Shown here piece after piece: positions 32,507 to 44,374 of a DNA stretch of 64,000 bases. Numbering within the stretch: position 1 is the stretch's first letter; each line of letters opens with the position of its first letter. Below the pieces are notes generated by a model. It had not been told where the DNA came from and searched no databases. It was given only the letters and a program-made list of their open reading frames with translations. The stretch comes from Hemileia vastatrix (Eukaryota; Basidiomycota; Pucciniomycetes; Pucciniales; Zaghouaniaceae). The stretch is from positions 7,346,001 to 7,410,000 of the forward strand of contig JASXTE010000012.1 in assembly GCA_030280995.1 (NCBI GenBank), in the 5' to 3' direction. Made by a program: the position numbers and the translations under genes.

Positions 32507-34405
32507 TTATTTTTGTACATCTTCTTTCATGTTTATCCACCAGGCTTTATTTTTAACTCTGGTTAATTTTTTGTTAAAATCAAAATGACCATCTAAGATT
32601 TCATCATTAAAAGTACTCAACATTAACTCTTTCATAGATTGTGGTATTACTATTACATTACTTAGCTTTTTCCTGTAATATATGTATCCATCTTCAATTG
32701 ACAGTTTACCTTTTTCCAATGCATTTCTATACTTTGGAGGCAAGGTTTTAATTAATGCACTCATGGAGGCATTAGTTGGATCATTTAGAATGGTAGACAT
32801 TTTAGTCAAATCTTTATCAGACAAAAAATTTTCCAATATATTTTGCATAAACTCTTCCTCTAAATCCACTATATAAATCCCAAATATATTTATAACCTCA
32901 TTTTCAGGTACATAAGCTGGGTTGTCAGCATCATTTGGCAAAGGACTTCTGGATAATAAATCCACATTAGAATGCAATGTTCCTGCTCTATGAGTGATTG
33001 TCATTCTTTCTCTGTACTTTTGTACAGCTAGTTGCCATCTAAACATGTGCCTATTAGGGGTTTTCATGTTTAGTAATGATTTTACTGCACTGCAATCTGT
33101 TATTAGTTCAAACTTCTGGTCTTCCAGATAGTAATGAAGTTTCTCCAAGGCCCACACCACGGCTAAACATTCCAGTTGTGTGGCACCATACCTTAATTCT
33201 GTCTTTCTTAAGGTTCTGTATATATAACAGATAACTACTTCAGATAATTTTCCATTTATTACCTGTTTTTGCTGTAAAGCAGCACCTAAACCTGTGAAGC
33301 TTGCATCAGTGTACAAGATAAAAGGTAGGGTGAAATATGGCAGTCCCAATATTGGAGCTGACATTAAACATTTCTTTAATTTATTAAAGGCATTTTGTCT
33401 TTCATTATTCCAAATGAAAGCCTCATTTTTCCTGATTAATGTTGTTAAAGGAGCTGCAATGGATTGGTAGTTTTTAATATACTGTCTATAATATCCACAC
33501 ATACCCAAAAAACTTTGAACATCTTTTACATTCTTAGGTATACCAATTTTTTTAATTGCTGCCACCTTATTCTGGTCAACACAAATTTGTAATCCAGATA
33601 CAACACGTCCAAGTACTTTCAAGGATTGAAATCCAAACTTACATTTCTTTAATGCAATTGTCATATTAATTTCATCCATCTTTTGAAAGACTCTCTTCAG
33701 GTGATTTAAATGTTCATCATATGTCTTTGAGAACACTATGATGTCATCAATATAAACTAAAAGCCATCCTTCAACCATTTCCTGATGAAAAACACTATCC
33801 ATCAATTTTTGGAAGACTGAAGGCGCATTCTTTGGGCAAAATGGCATTCTCACATACTTATATATTTCCATATGTGTAGTTATTAATAAGTAATTCTGAG
33901 AATTCTTTTCCACAGGAATCTGGTGGTAACCTTTTTTTCCATCCAGACAGGAAATATATTTTGCTCCTTGTAAGGTAGCATGGATAGAAGCTATCCTTGG
34001 TAGAGGGTAAATATCACTTACAATGTATTTATTCAGAGCTCTATAATCACCGCATATTCTTGCATTATATTTTTCATAAGAGATTAATACTGGTGAAATA
34101 ACACAATACTTAGGTGCTGTGTCCACTTTTTCAACAATACCTATTTCTAACAACATTTTTATGTTGTCTTCAATATCTTTCCTTTTTGCAGGAGATGCTG
34201 GGTAAGGTTTCTTTTTCAATATTCCAGGAATATTATCCAAATAAAAACTTATAGAGATTTTCATCTTATGGTCTTTGACTAATCCTAGTTCATTTGAACC
34301 ATGAGCAAATGCCATAGGATAAGATTTTATCAACCTCAAAATATTGTCTTCTTCAATTTTTGAGAGTTGAGGACTGAAAGAGGCCTTTTGGATTTCATTG
34401 TTCAA
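32507..34405 (-). pseudogene. Gypsy 2 reverse transcriptase, RNase H, integrase zinc region
   Basis: 632 codons open between two TAA stops (34408-34406 and 32509-32507). RT blocks: KKPYPASPAKRKDIED, ARICGDYRALNKYI, CLDGKKGYHQIPVEKNSQNY, VRMPFCPKNAPSVFQKLMD and the catalytic LVYIDDIIVFSKTYDEHLNH. RNase H: FILYTDASFTGLGAALQQK and ATQLECLAVVWALEKLHYY. The zinc region includes DGHFDFNKK. All catalytic motifs are intact, so this part looks functional by sequence apart from the two bounding stops. Confidence 0.92.
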
Positions 34406-36657
34406 TTATACCACTTCAGTGGTGGTTCTTCCACCTTGCAGTTGTTCCTCTTTAGGAGAAATGGAATAAACTGAATTTTCAGAACATATCTTGAATTTTC
34501 TCTTACCATTTATGCCTATAGTGAAGCAAATGTTTGCAGGATCTAGTTTAATTCCAAAGTTGGTCAATAAGTCATTGCCAATAATAAAACAATCATTACA
34601 ATTATTATTATCCATTACAACAAATTCACACACTGCTCTTACATATCCATTATTATATTTAAAGAATACAGCAGTTTTGTATTTGCCAATTGGATTTAAT
34701 ACTGAACCAAAACCCCTCCAGTTCTTTGTCTGTACAGGTTCTAGTTTTTCCTTATACTTACTGCCAAGTTTCATTAATGTATTAATAGAAACTACACTAC
34801 CTGAAGCCCCAGTGTCAAGAATGGCATTTATTTCTCTTCCACATATAATAACAGGTGCTCTGATAGATTTTATTTTGTAAGTATCATGAGATACATCTTT
34901 AATTATTTCAGCTTCTTCAATGGAAGTTAAAGATGTATCTGTATGAGGTATAGCATCATTCAGGAACATAATATCCTGTTCTAATACAAATATCTCATGT
35001 TCATCATCACTGTAAGAAATGTTACTTTTGCAATCCTCACTGGATTCCATGTTCTCATCTTCATGATTACTTGGTTCAGAATTTTGTGAGTTTTCAATAA
35101 CATTGATTCTTTTTTTACAAGTGTGACCCTTAACCCAAGGTTCATTACATTTGTAACAAGTGTTATTTTCTTGTGTTTTAGGGAAAAGTGGAGCTGAAGG
35201 TTTTTTCTTCTCCACTGGCAACTTACTTGTAGTAGGTTTTACTACATCAACACTTTGTCTGTAATTATTATACTTGGTTTCATATTTGTGGTTTAATAAT
35301 ATTTCATTGCATACATTAATGAACCCAGAGGTATCTCTGATGGTGTCAGCTCTAGCTACAATAATGTCTCTAACTGATATAGGCAATTTATATATTATTT
35401 TTTCCACTCATCATAATCCATTTTTGGATCCATAGCCTTCATGATTTTTATTAAATTCATTAAAAAGACCATGGGTTTATCTCCAGCATTTAGATTATAT
35501 CTGGCTCTTTCATACAATATTTGTTGAGTGATTCTGAATTTCGGGCCACCAAATTGCTTTTCAATTAGTGCCTTCCATTCATTCCAGGAGTAGTTAATTC
35601 CCTCACTTAATACAGATTCAAACCATAAAAAGGCAACATCTGTAAATAAAGATATTAATTTTGATGTAATTTCTTCATCAGGTAATTTGTATGAAAACTT
35701 TAAGTTATCAATTCTTTGAATGAATTGTTTCCAATCAGATTTTGAATCCGTGTCAAAAGAAGGGTACTGATCTAACTTAGGCCAGTTCTTTTGGCTAGTT
35801 TTTGCTTCCCTAACCTGAGGAATATTGAGTAATTCACTCACTTTAGAAATATGATTGTTTATTTCATCTTTTACTGATTTTATACTCTCAGAGCCCATGA
35901 CACTATGTTCATGTTAAATCATTGGTTTATCATCAGAGTGTTTCATAAAAACTGGTACTCTTTCCACATAAGAGGTATTATCTTTTATTTTGTCAAAATA
36001 TTTCAAAATTTTAGCTACTTCAATTTCTACTCTTTTTAACCTATCTTTTATTACAGGTACATGACTTAAGGTATCATTCACATTTGAAAAAGACAATTTT
36101 ACACATCCCTCTATGGTAGCCACAATATTCTGAGAATGATCCAATTTATTTTCTAAATTTTTAATCTCAGAGTTTAATCTTTTGTTTTCATTTATTAATT
36201 CATTATTTGAATTCTCAATAACTTTTAACCTATTGGCTGTTGTACTCAATGACTGTGTGAGGTGTAATAATACACTTTCTGTACTATTGTTTGACTCTCT
36301 AGAGAATTCTTCTAATTTTCCAATTCTTAATAATAATTTACCAATTATTTTTGATTCCATTGGATTTTCTTTTAGAAAATATTCAATTTTTTCTGTGTCC
36401 AATTCAGAAGACTCATCATCAGGTTCAAGATTTAATTAATTTGGTTCCATTTTTATATTAATAGCATTTTTCTGGTGGTCAATAAAACTATGTACATTGT
36501 CATCATTTAAAGACAAGTTTAACATGTTATTTTCAAATGAATAATTATTTAAATCCTTATCAATTATATCCATTAACTCTCTATCAATTTCATTACCTAT
36601 AAGTAATTCATTTTTAGGATTATATAATTGATTCTGAGAAGATGGATGACTTACCAA
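34406..36657 (-). pseudogene. Gypsy 2 gag, zinc knuckle and protease
   Basis: Starts at ATG 36657-36655, overlapping the ORF1 stop as ATGGTAA. Interrupted by TAA at 36438-36436 and 35916-35914 and by a frameshift in an A-run near 35400, then open to TAA 34408-34406. It has an acidic N-terminus, a long coiled coil (36300-36060), and a capsid with KNWPKLDQYPSFDTD and DEEITSKLISLFTDV. The knuckle is CYKCNEPWVKGHTC (C-x2-C-x7-H-x-C). The protease has AILDTGASGSVVS (catalytic DTG) and IIGNDLLTNFGIKLD. Homologous throughout to gypsy 1. Confidence 0.88.
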
Positions 36658-37209
36658 GGTCTTATTCCATTTCCCCTGCCTCTCCTTGGATTTCCCCTGT
36701 AAGGGTGACTGCTGGAGCGCTGCTGTTGAGGGTTTTTACAGTTTTGGGCATACCAATCCCATTCCCATTTTCTTACAGTAACTTTTTGGTCCTCCTCTTG
36801 GGCTGGAGGTGTTGCTATGGAATTTTTGGGTGCCACTGTTGGTGGTTGAGCCTTTGTTTCTACTAGAGCTTGATTGACTTCTATGAAACCCTGAGCTGCT
36901 CTTTTCTCCAGATTGTTTATCTGGTCCACTATATTGTTGCCTCTTACTATCAAGGTCTTCATTAGAGTGGAGAGGGAGTGAATTTGTTCTTGTAAGGTAT
37001 TTCTTGTTTTCTTTATTGATACCTGTTTTAATAGTTTTTCCCTTTCTTCCAGAGACATTTGTGGAGTGTTGCTGTTTGTGGGGGAATCCTGGCCCTCCAT
37101 TTGAATGTCCTGTAACAGGTCTTTCAGCTCTAGGTCTTAAGCTATAAGGTTTTGCCTTATTAATCACAATATCATTGTTGTCACACATTTTTACGTGGAA
37201 TTTAATCAA
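36651..37209 (-). pseudogene. Gypsy 2 ORF1 (coiled coil, KWxWDW motif, basic tail)
   Basis: Counterpart of 12731-13351. One frame (MCDNNDIVINKAKPYSL, from 37185) runs until about 37105. The rest is in the +1 frame from about 37100 (MEGQDSPTNSNTPQMSLEER), with coiled coil, VRKWEWDWYAQN, a Gln/Ser patch and a basic Gly-Arg tail ending IRPW at 36651. This suggests one frameshift or two separate products. No known family recognised. Conservation of ORF1 in two diverged elements indicates it had a function. Confidence 0.65.
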
Positions 37210-37863
37210 AGAATTTGAAATTCGAGATTTTAAAACTTCAAAAAGGAGTTTTATCAGTATTTATCAATACCACTGAAGACAATTTTATTGCTTACTTGTA
37301 GGTATGAAGTGAATATATAAGTGTCAAAAGTCAAATATGCTTTTATGTGGTCACTTGATTTAACTGGTCTACAATATGTAGCCATGTTTTTATATTTAAA
37401 AAAGAAAATCTGTGAGTAATATTCTTTCTAAATATTAAATGAATTTTACAAACCAATAAAAGGGGATTAAGGGTCCTGTTAAAAGAAAACAATTGATCAG
37501 TTTAATTGGTTTATAATCTGAAAAGATCACAAATTTAATTGGTCTATTGACAGACTCCCACTAATAACAATTTTATGTTAAATTAGTGGTAAAAATTTTA
37601 TCTGAAAAGATCGCAAATTTAATTGGTCTATTGACAGACCCACTAATAACAATTATATGTTAAATTAGTGGTAAAATTGGTGATTCAATATCACACTTTT
37701 ATTATATAACAGGGCTTCTTTTTCTGAAATCATTATATAAGTGACCCCAACCTGTTGTAATTATCCAAATATTTCTATAGGGATTTTATTTACTTATAGC
37801 CTCTTTTTGAATATTTACTTACTGGAAGATAACCAACAGAATTCTTGAGGAAAGGCTCCCAGT
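37210..37863 (-). other. Gypsy 2 leader with 84-bp duplication
   Basis: Non-coding leader of about 650 bp. A direct duplication at 37518-37601 and 37602-37683 carries AATTTAATTGGTCTATTGAC and AACAATTxTATGTTAAATTAG in both copies. No primer-binding site was recognised next to the LTR. Confidence 0.7.
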
Positions 37864-39359
37864 TTTCAGGCTGAGGTCAAATACAAAGACGTGAACTAGC
37901 TTGAATGGTCAGTTGTCTAGAAGATTTTAATGGTCCTATATGAATACTGTAGTACAAATCCAATAAGTATTAAAATATAACTCAATATAAGGATCTCAGT
38001 AATTCTAATCTCACTAATTATATATGGCTTACAATCTTTATAGTTGGTAGAAAAATAGATTTAATAAATTCAGATACTATTCAAAGACTTTATAAGTACT
38101 ATTGATATGTATTGTAATTTTATTGGTTATATGTTTAAATTGTAATGATAAAGAATGTAGAAAACAAGACCCAAAACCCCCTCCTTTTATACACAATAAG
38201 TTCCCCAATGAATCCCTTGATTTACCAGTCTTATACACAGTTAATGACTCCTCCATCCAACTAATAGACATTCCCATCAATATCCCAAGTGACCCATAAC
38301 ATAATTAGAAGAATATCACCTGCCAAAATCCTGTAATAATAGGGAAAATCCATCAAAATTAAAGAATAAGTAAAAAAGAGAGTATATGCATATTATACAT
38401 CAATATAAAAGACTAAAGAGGGAAAATTAAGATTAATAAGACCTTAATAATAAGGGGGGTTCACAGTAGAAATTATTGTGCTAATCCTGAAATTATACTA
38501 CATGAAATTCCCATTCAAAAATGACCCAAATTGACTGAGAAACCACCTAGAAACCCAAAAAAGGGTGTAAGATGTGGGGTAACTACATGCAGTCCTTGGC
38601 AGGCGCTTGCACGGGTAAATCCTTGACTAATTTTAGGCAAATTTAAGTGTGGTAGTGAAATAAGGCACCAAGAGTGAGGTTATTAATGAAATTAGTGCAT
38701 ATAAAGAGGGTCAATGCATTATTAATTAAGCTAGGACACTAAATAAGCACCTCTCGCCTATTTTAGCGTATTTCCCCACAGTGGGTGTAGAATGTGGGGT
38801 AGTTATAGTGTGAAAAAGCTATCTTTTCTAAAAATGAAGCTATTCACATGGGAAAAATGCAGGCAGTATGTGGCCAGTACACAGAAGCCATTTTTGGCAT
38901 AAAAAACACCAAATTTGAAAAGTGTTATTTTTATGCATTTAAATAGCCAAATCAATAGTCCTAAATGAGCCCAATTGATCTGTTACAGTGCATTTTTGAT
39001 ATTCTCAATTTTATAGCGCATATAGTCAACTTTTAAGTGAAATAAAGTGCATTTCTTGTTTTTTGCGTAAAACAATGAATATAACAGCTTTAAGTGTACT
39101 TAAAAATTATGTAGCCTTATAATTAAGGTTCTTAAGGTTACCCTAGCATATTCCAATTTAATATTAAGTACATAAGACTTATAAAAGGTGGATATATGCA
39201 TGTATATAAGGTGTTATAATGGCATTTTTTGTGTATTATCATAATTTTACTTATGTATACTGTTTGTGTACTCTAATTTATTGTTCCCATGTATAGTTCA
39301 TGTGTTTAACATAACTTATAAGTACTTTTTACTCAGTCCTGGGGATATACAGGCTGAAA
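37864..39359 (-). repeat. Gypsy 2 5' LTR (1496 bp)
   Basis: Matches the other LTR in length and sequence. On the minus strand it begins TTTCAGCCTGTATATCC (canonical TG altered to TT in both LTRs) and ends GACCTCAGCCTGAAA. The related solo LTR at 54114 begins TGTCAGCCTG. Confidence 0.92.
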
Positions 39360-39364
39360 ATTTA

Positions 39365-40088
39365 TGTATGTATGTATATAAATTGTTTGAAACATGGTTC
39401 ATGATTAATTCTTTATATTGCTTTCTTTTTGGTGTTTCTTTATTTTTATTTATTTATTTTTAAGAATGATATATTTTTATTTCTTTATCTATTTAATAAA
39501 AGATTACCAAACCCTACTCGCACATTTTAGAGAATAACTAGATCAAACCCTCTCTGAGCGCAACTGACTCAACATTGAATACATGGGACTGTGCGTTGGC
39601 TGGGTGAAGCCTAGCTGCATGCAGCAACCTACGTCAGTAATTCTGATTCCACATTATATTCCATGCAGAGAATGAGTCATGCTATGCTACTTGTTATGAA
39701 ACTGATGATTAAAGTTTTTGTGAGATGAAGTTTATAAAGATTTATTTATATTGCTTTGATATAAATAAATAAAAAAAATGTAAAAAAAAATAGGAAATGA
39801 AAAGAAGAACAGACCATTATTATTATTATTTTGAGTTCCAAGACAGATTACATATTAGTTTTTAAGGATACATTTATAACAAAAAATAACAATAACAATA
39901 ACATTTTGTTTTTTGTTTTTCGTTTCAGGAGAGAGGTGAATTAATAGGGTTTGATTTAATTGAAATGACCAGAACTTAATTATTACTTTGAATATGTAGA
40001 CGACGATGATGATGATGTTGAGGTGTTTCTAGTTGTGAAGACGATTTTTTAATCTTGAAATTTGGTATTTGAATCTAAAATTAAACCA
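39365..40088. other. Intergenic region downstream of the fucosyltransferase-like gene
   Basis: AT-rich with short ATGATG and TTTATT repeats. A less AT-rich patch near 39510-39660 has no recognisable gene or tRNA. A possible final exon of the neighbouring minus-strand gene (HHHH/RR-coding, about 39980-40050) is not excluded. Confidence 0.4.
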
Positions 40089-42458
40089 TTAAACAATCAA
40101 CATAAAAGAAAATATAAACTTATCAAAAAAAAAAGTTGACTCAACTCCCATCCAAGTTTGTTCAAATGGTAAATCTAAATTAATCCATTTTGATTGAATG
40201 AAAGATTTATCCCAACCTAATTGAACTGCTACAAACTGGCACATGTTGGAAGAAACTGTGCAAATTGTGGCTAATGGCTATCATATCATTCGAAAAAAAA
40301 AAAAAAAAAAAAGTAAAAATATATTTATGGAAAAAAAAACAAGTGTCAGGCGCTGATAAACAAACATCAACATGTCGAGAACCAACTATTTTCACAAAAA
40401 TTTGAGTTTTTTGAAATGATGGTGAGCAAATGGAACAAACCTTTATATCAGACATAGTTTCTGTTTTGTCATGTTCACCATCTATTGAAGTTTGAGACCA
40501 ACCTCCACCTATAAAAGCCATATCAACAATTTGACTCCTTGTGAACCCTACTCTTTCAGATCTAACATGATTGCTAAAATGGGATTGAGAATATTCATGA
40601 GGATGTGCAATAGTTCTGAGTTCTCTATTCCTTGAAGAAGACATTTGAAAAATTGACCACGAATCCGGAATAAGAGAACTGAGAAGATCAAATACAAGAG
40701 GTGTATCTGAAGCAAGATATCTATATGTGGTAAGAATTAAATATGTATAGAGTTTTAAATGGATGATCAATTTTGATTGAACATTGTTTGGATAGTTGGA
40801 GAGAGAGAAAGATATTTACATATTAGGGTATGGTGGAAGTTGTGTATCTTTCAATAAGAGTGCACTCCAAGTTTCATTGATTGCTTGAACATACCTCTCG
40901 AGCGGAATGTAATCAAGTTGGTGAGCTGTATCATAGGGATGGCGATCACCTCTGTTTTGGATTATATATATATTGGAAAAAAAATGTCAACTACATCTTC
41001 AAACGAGTAAAGTAAGAAAAAAACACCGAATGGGAGATTCTCCATCAAGAAACTGACTTTCGAATATGAACTGCTATATATGGTGGTAAAGATGAACCAT
41101 TCTTTCCTCCGTTTCCTCCGTTCCAAATATTAGAATCCAAAATGTCTTGTTTGGTCAATTCAACTAGTCTAATATTTTCTTGACTGAGATACATGAACTT
41201 TTCAAAACTTTCCCGAGCCATATCGAAAATCGCTTTACGACTCCAAGGGATGATACCAACATTAGTTTTTTGATCTTGATCGGGTAAGCTTCCAAACGCA
41301 TTTAAAAATTCAAGGTCATTAAAATGATATTTAAAGATAGCTGATGTTAAGATCCAATGTCTTGCTCTAGGACATCCAAGCATTTCTTCATTTGGAGGAG
41401 GCTCGCAATCAGGTTTAGGTCTGTTAATATTTTTAAAATAATTCAATTGATCAAGGTATAGAAATAAAAAATAAAAAAAGAATAGAAACTAATACCAAAA
41501 TGAACAAAGCTCACAAATGATGAAAGTGTTCTGTCCAAAGACCTCGATCCCAATTGGCATCTATCAAGAAAAATGTTCGATCATCCATTTTAGCCATTTG
41601 TATGGCTAAAGAAATGGCGTTTAAATGATAAGAAAACTATCATTGAATTTATTAAAATAAAAATAAGAAGTAAAGATTTGAAACATTCAGCCTGGTTTGA
41701 AAAAAAAGGAAAAAAAGAAAGTTATAAAGTATGTTTCGAATCAATTAACTTACACCAAGCTCCCAATCAAGAAGATAACTTAATGTTTTTTGGCAAATTC
41801 TCTTTTTCTGGGGGTTTGTTTTATAATAAATCCGCTTCTCGTCCAACATTTTTTCTTCTTCAGTCAAGTTAAAATATTCCATGTGGTTTTGAACATTGGT
41901 GTTATGAGAGGGGGAGTTTTCACATTCATTAATATAGTGAGTAGTAAAATATGGAAAGTGTGATGAGATTTCAGCTGATGGGCCGGAAAGTGATTCATGT
42001 TTCTTATTGGTCGAAATCTGCGAAGGTTGTTCAGGACTAAATAAAGAGATAACCCCTAATACAGCCAATACAAGGCCTATTACTATAAGCCACACATCAA
42101 GAGAATCGGCTTTTTTGGTAAACGCAATTATCTTATCATAAGAGTTTCTTCTTTCTTCACCTTGTCCTTGAATAAGACGTTCACTTGAGCTACTTTCTTG
42201 TAATCTTGGTTGCCAATCTGCTTGTCCACTAGATTTCTCAACAGTTTGGATTTTAGCCGTGATAGGTGTGCGCTGAATGAGAGGTGAGAAAGCTGTATAG
42301 TGTCCGTTAGGGCTCGGCGCAGAAGCCCAGTTATCGGCTTGCTGTAAGCGTCGATGAGGATGAAGAGGTATAGCAGCAGATGGAGTGTCAACATCTTCAT
42401 TGTTGATCAAGTTATACATTTCAACCTGTTGAGCAGGAGATGAACTAGGACCTGCCAT
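40089..42458 (-). CDS. GDP-fucose protein O-fucosyltransferase-like type II membrane protein
   Basis: Six exons fit with GT-AG introns in matching phase: 42458-41754, 41636-41515, 41420-41058, 40951-40820, 40720-40341 and 40255-40089, summing to 1869 nt (622 residues). The N-terminus is a polar cytosolic tail of about 125 residues. One membrane helix follows (VWLIVIGLVLAVLGVISLF, about residues 127-145), then a lumenal catalytic region, as in Golgi type II glycosyltransferases. Fucosyltransferase-like signatures are FFLIDANWDRGLW (exon 2) and VHIRKGDRHPYD across the exon 3/4 junction (HIR-x-GDR nucleotide-sugar motif). Exons 5 and 6 add YLASDTPLVFDLL, GFTRSQIVDMAFI and CQFVAVQLGWD. A sugar transferase of the GT65/68-like fold is likely; donor and acceptor are not shown. 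The C-terminus is uncertain because of a T10 run near 40124-40133. Confidence 0.75.
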
Positions 42459-44374
42459 TTTTCACAAAATAAAAAATAAAAAATGACACGACAAAGTACT
42501 AAAGCAAGAATGTTTTGTAATTTTGAAAACCGGAACCGAATTACTTGACGATTTAACTCAACCGCTTTATAAATATATACGTGTTTGTTGGGTTGAGGTC
42601 AAAAATCAAACTCTCAAGGTAAATTTCCGAAATTAAGAGAATATTTTAATCAATTAAAGGCCAAGGCTTCTTTTTGCAAGCTCACGCTTCTAAAGACAAT
42701 GATTGTCACTCTTTTGCCTTGGTATTAGATATCAAATAAATTGACCATGAAACAGCGGGAAATCATGTGTTTTTTCAACAATTCGGAATGACTGCTTTGG
42801 GTTATTTTTCTGTGGTCTAACCTGGTTATCTTAAAAGCCTACTTAGCTTCACCCGGGTAAAAAAAAAGTCCACTATGTAAGCCCCTCTCCTGAATGAAGG
42901 TATTTTTCAACCATCACCATCATCACCACTTAAGTAGAATGATACTTAAACACGTTTGAATTACAACTTTTATGAAAAAGAATACAAAAGATTATTCACT
43001 TGAGTTGGTGCAACGTTGGTAAACAGGCTAGAATAAAAGGTAGCCTTGGAACAAAATGGCCTGGCATTATTTAAATTTTACTACTTTGACCATATTATCT
43101 GATGTTAGTTAAATTACGTGACCAAATGATACATTCCCTTCTCCACAAATGATCAGCTTATAGATAGCAACGGTACGAAAGCAGCGGTGAAATGAATAAC
43201 CAAAAGAACCAATTCAGCCAAGATGATAAACGAAGCATCATGCAAAGGATTTCCAGTCATATGGATGTTATCCCTCACATGGGTGGCTAAAAAAACTATT
43301 ATGTACTAATTTTACTTCATTTCTTGCCTTTGCGCTTTTTAAAACGACGTAATCGTTGCTTAAAATGTTGAAAAAGCGGGAGAAATAGTGGATAAAACTA
43401 TAGAGATGAACACAATTCTCCAGAGTAAAAACCAGTCTTACTTACTAGTCTCAGAGTTTTAAAGGGAGTTTGTGGGCGTTTTTGCTGTTTAAAGTGGTGA
43501 AAGTGGAAGAGTGAGTCGACAGTTTGCTCATTAAGGAACCATGTTGGCTTGGGAGGACGGGCGGAAAGCTCAAGCTGAGCGGCTGTGAAGCGTGGAAGAG
43601 CTGTCCCGAATGAGCGGATAAAGAATGAGCCAGAGACAAGAAACGCCATTTGAAGTATCGAGCAAAGAATAACGAGAGAAGAGCCAAACGGCGGAGAGAG
43701 GCCGACTGAGATAAGATTGAATAATGGAATATTTGACTCGTTTCACCATTCAATAGGCGGTGTCAAAGTCCTTAAAGTCAGCACAAAATCAGCCAGTACA
43801 AATTCACTTCTCAACTTTTGAAATAACTGGATTGTTTCAAACACAATAAAACCAATTATTTTCTGATTAAAAGAGGGTTGGTTTTAACAACCCAAACAGA
43901 CATTTTTTGAATTTGAAGTACACCATGATGAGTTACGATGTGTTTCAGAAACTGGATATGGATGATTACTAATTCTGTCATAATCAATGGCGGATCTTTC
44001 AATTTTGATACCCACCAACATTGAATTTTAGAGATGAATCTTTATTACTATGTAGATACATAAATATTTTCACCTATGTATAAATGTTGTTTAAAAGTTT
44101 AATGGGAAGAATTCTAGTTTATGAAAACAGGAAAGAAGACACCAAATGATTCTAAACACATATTGTTCTCAAATTTTGATCTATTATTTCCTTTTTCTCT
44201 ATATCTGCTCGGGATGGTATTGGAGTTTAATCCGTGGGATCAACAAAATACTCCCACTGATAGATAAACCCCATTTTCAAATTGCATACTGAATGCATTA
44301 TGGGCCAAAGTGTTGGCCTCAACTCCAAGAACAAGTCACAATATTTGGGTGTTCTCCTTCTCTCCTTGGCCATA
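42459..44374. other. Divergent intergenic region between the two host genes
   Basis: About 1.9 kb with higher GC content than the transposon regions. It must contain the promoters of the minus-strand fucosyltransferase-like gene and the plus-strand LST8 gene. One short minus-strand frame (43398-43649) is listed separately. No transposon recognised. Confidence 0.6.
43398..43649 (-). CDS. Small hypothetical protein with mitochondrial-type presequence
   Basis: 83 codons from ATG 43649. The first 25 residues (MAFLVSGSFFIRSFGTALPR) contain Arg, Ser and hydrophobic residues but no acidic ones, as in mitochondrial targeting peptides, and are followed by PPKPTWFLNE. GC content is above that of the surroundings. 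No family was recognised, and overlapping frames of similar length on the same strand weaken the case. It may be the first exon of a longer gene or noise. Confidence 0.3.
   Translation of the reverse strand: MAFLVSGSFFIRSFGTALPRFTAAQLELSARPPKPTWFLNEQTVDSLFHFHHFKQQKRPQTPFKTLRLVSKTGFYSGELCSSL

Larger units (their letters stand above)
28460..39359 (-). mobile_element. Ty3/gypsy chromovirus-type retrotransposon 2
   Basis: Minus-strand element with LTRs 28460-31137 (including a nested solo LTR) and 37864-39359. It has a perfect TSD ATTTA (28455-28459 and 39360-39364). Without the solo LTR both LTRs are 1496 bp. Order on the minus strand: LTR, leader, ORF1, gag, knuckle, protease, RT, RNase H, integrase, chromodomain, polypurine tract (GGGTGGGCAAG next to 31137), LTR. 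Damage is light: four in-frame TAA stops and one or two frameshifts. Same lineage as gypsy 1 but with unrelated LTRs. Confidence 0.94.

Noticed and set aside
36182..36866. Plus-strand frames opposite gypsy 2 gag and ORF1
   Set aside because: Complement of coiled-coil and basic coding sequence. The minus frames carry the homologous motifs.
39580..39650. Possible tRNA or structured RNA in a GC-richer patch
   Set aside because: No T-loop GGTTCRA box or acceptor-stem pairing could be found.
43451..43753. Second minus-strand frame overlapping the 83-codon candidate
   Set aside because: Leu/Ser-rich without features. At most one of the overlapping frames can be real, and the other has the better targeting-peptide profile.
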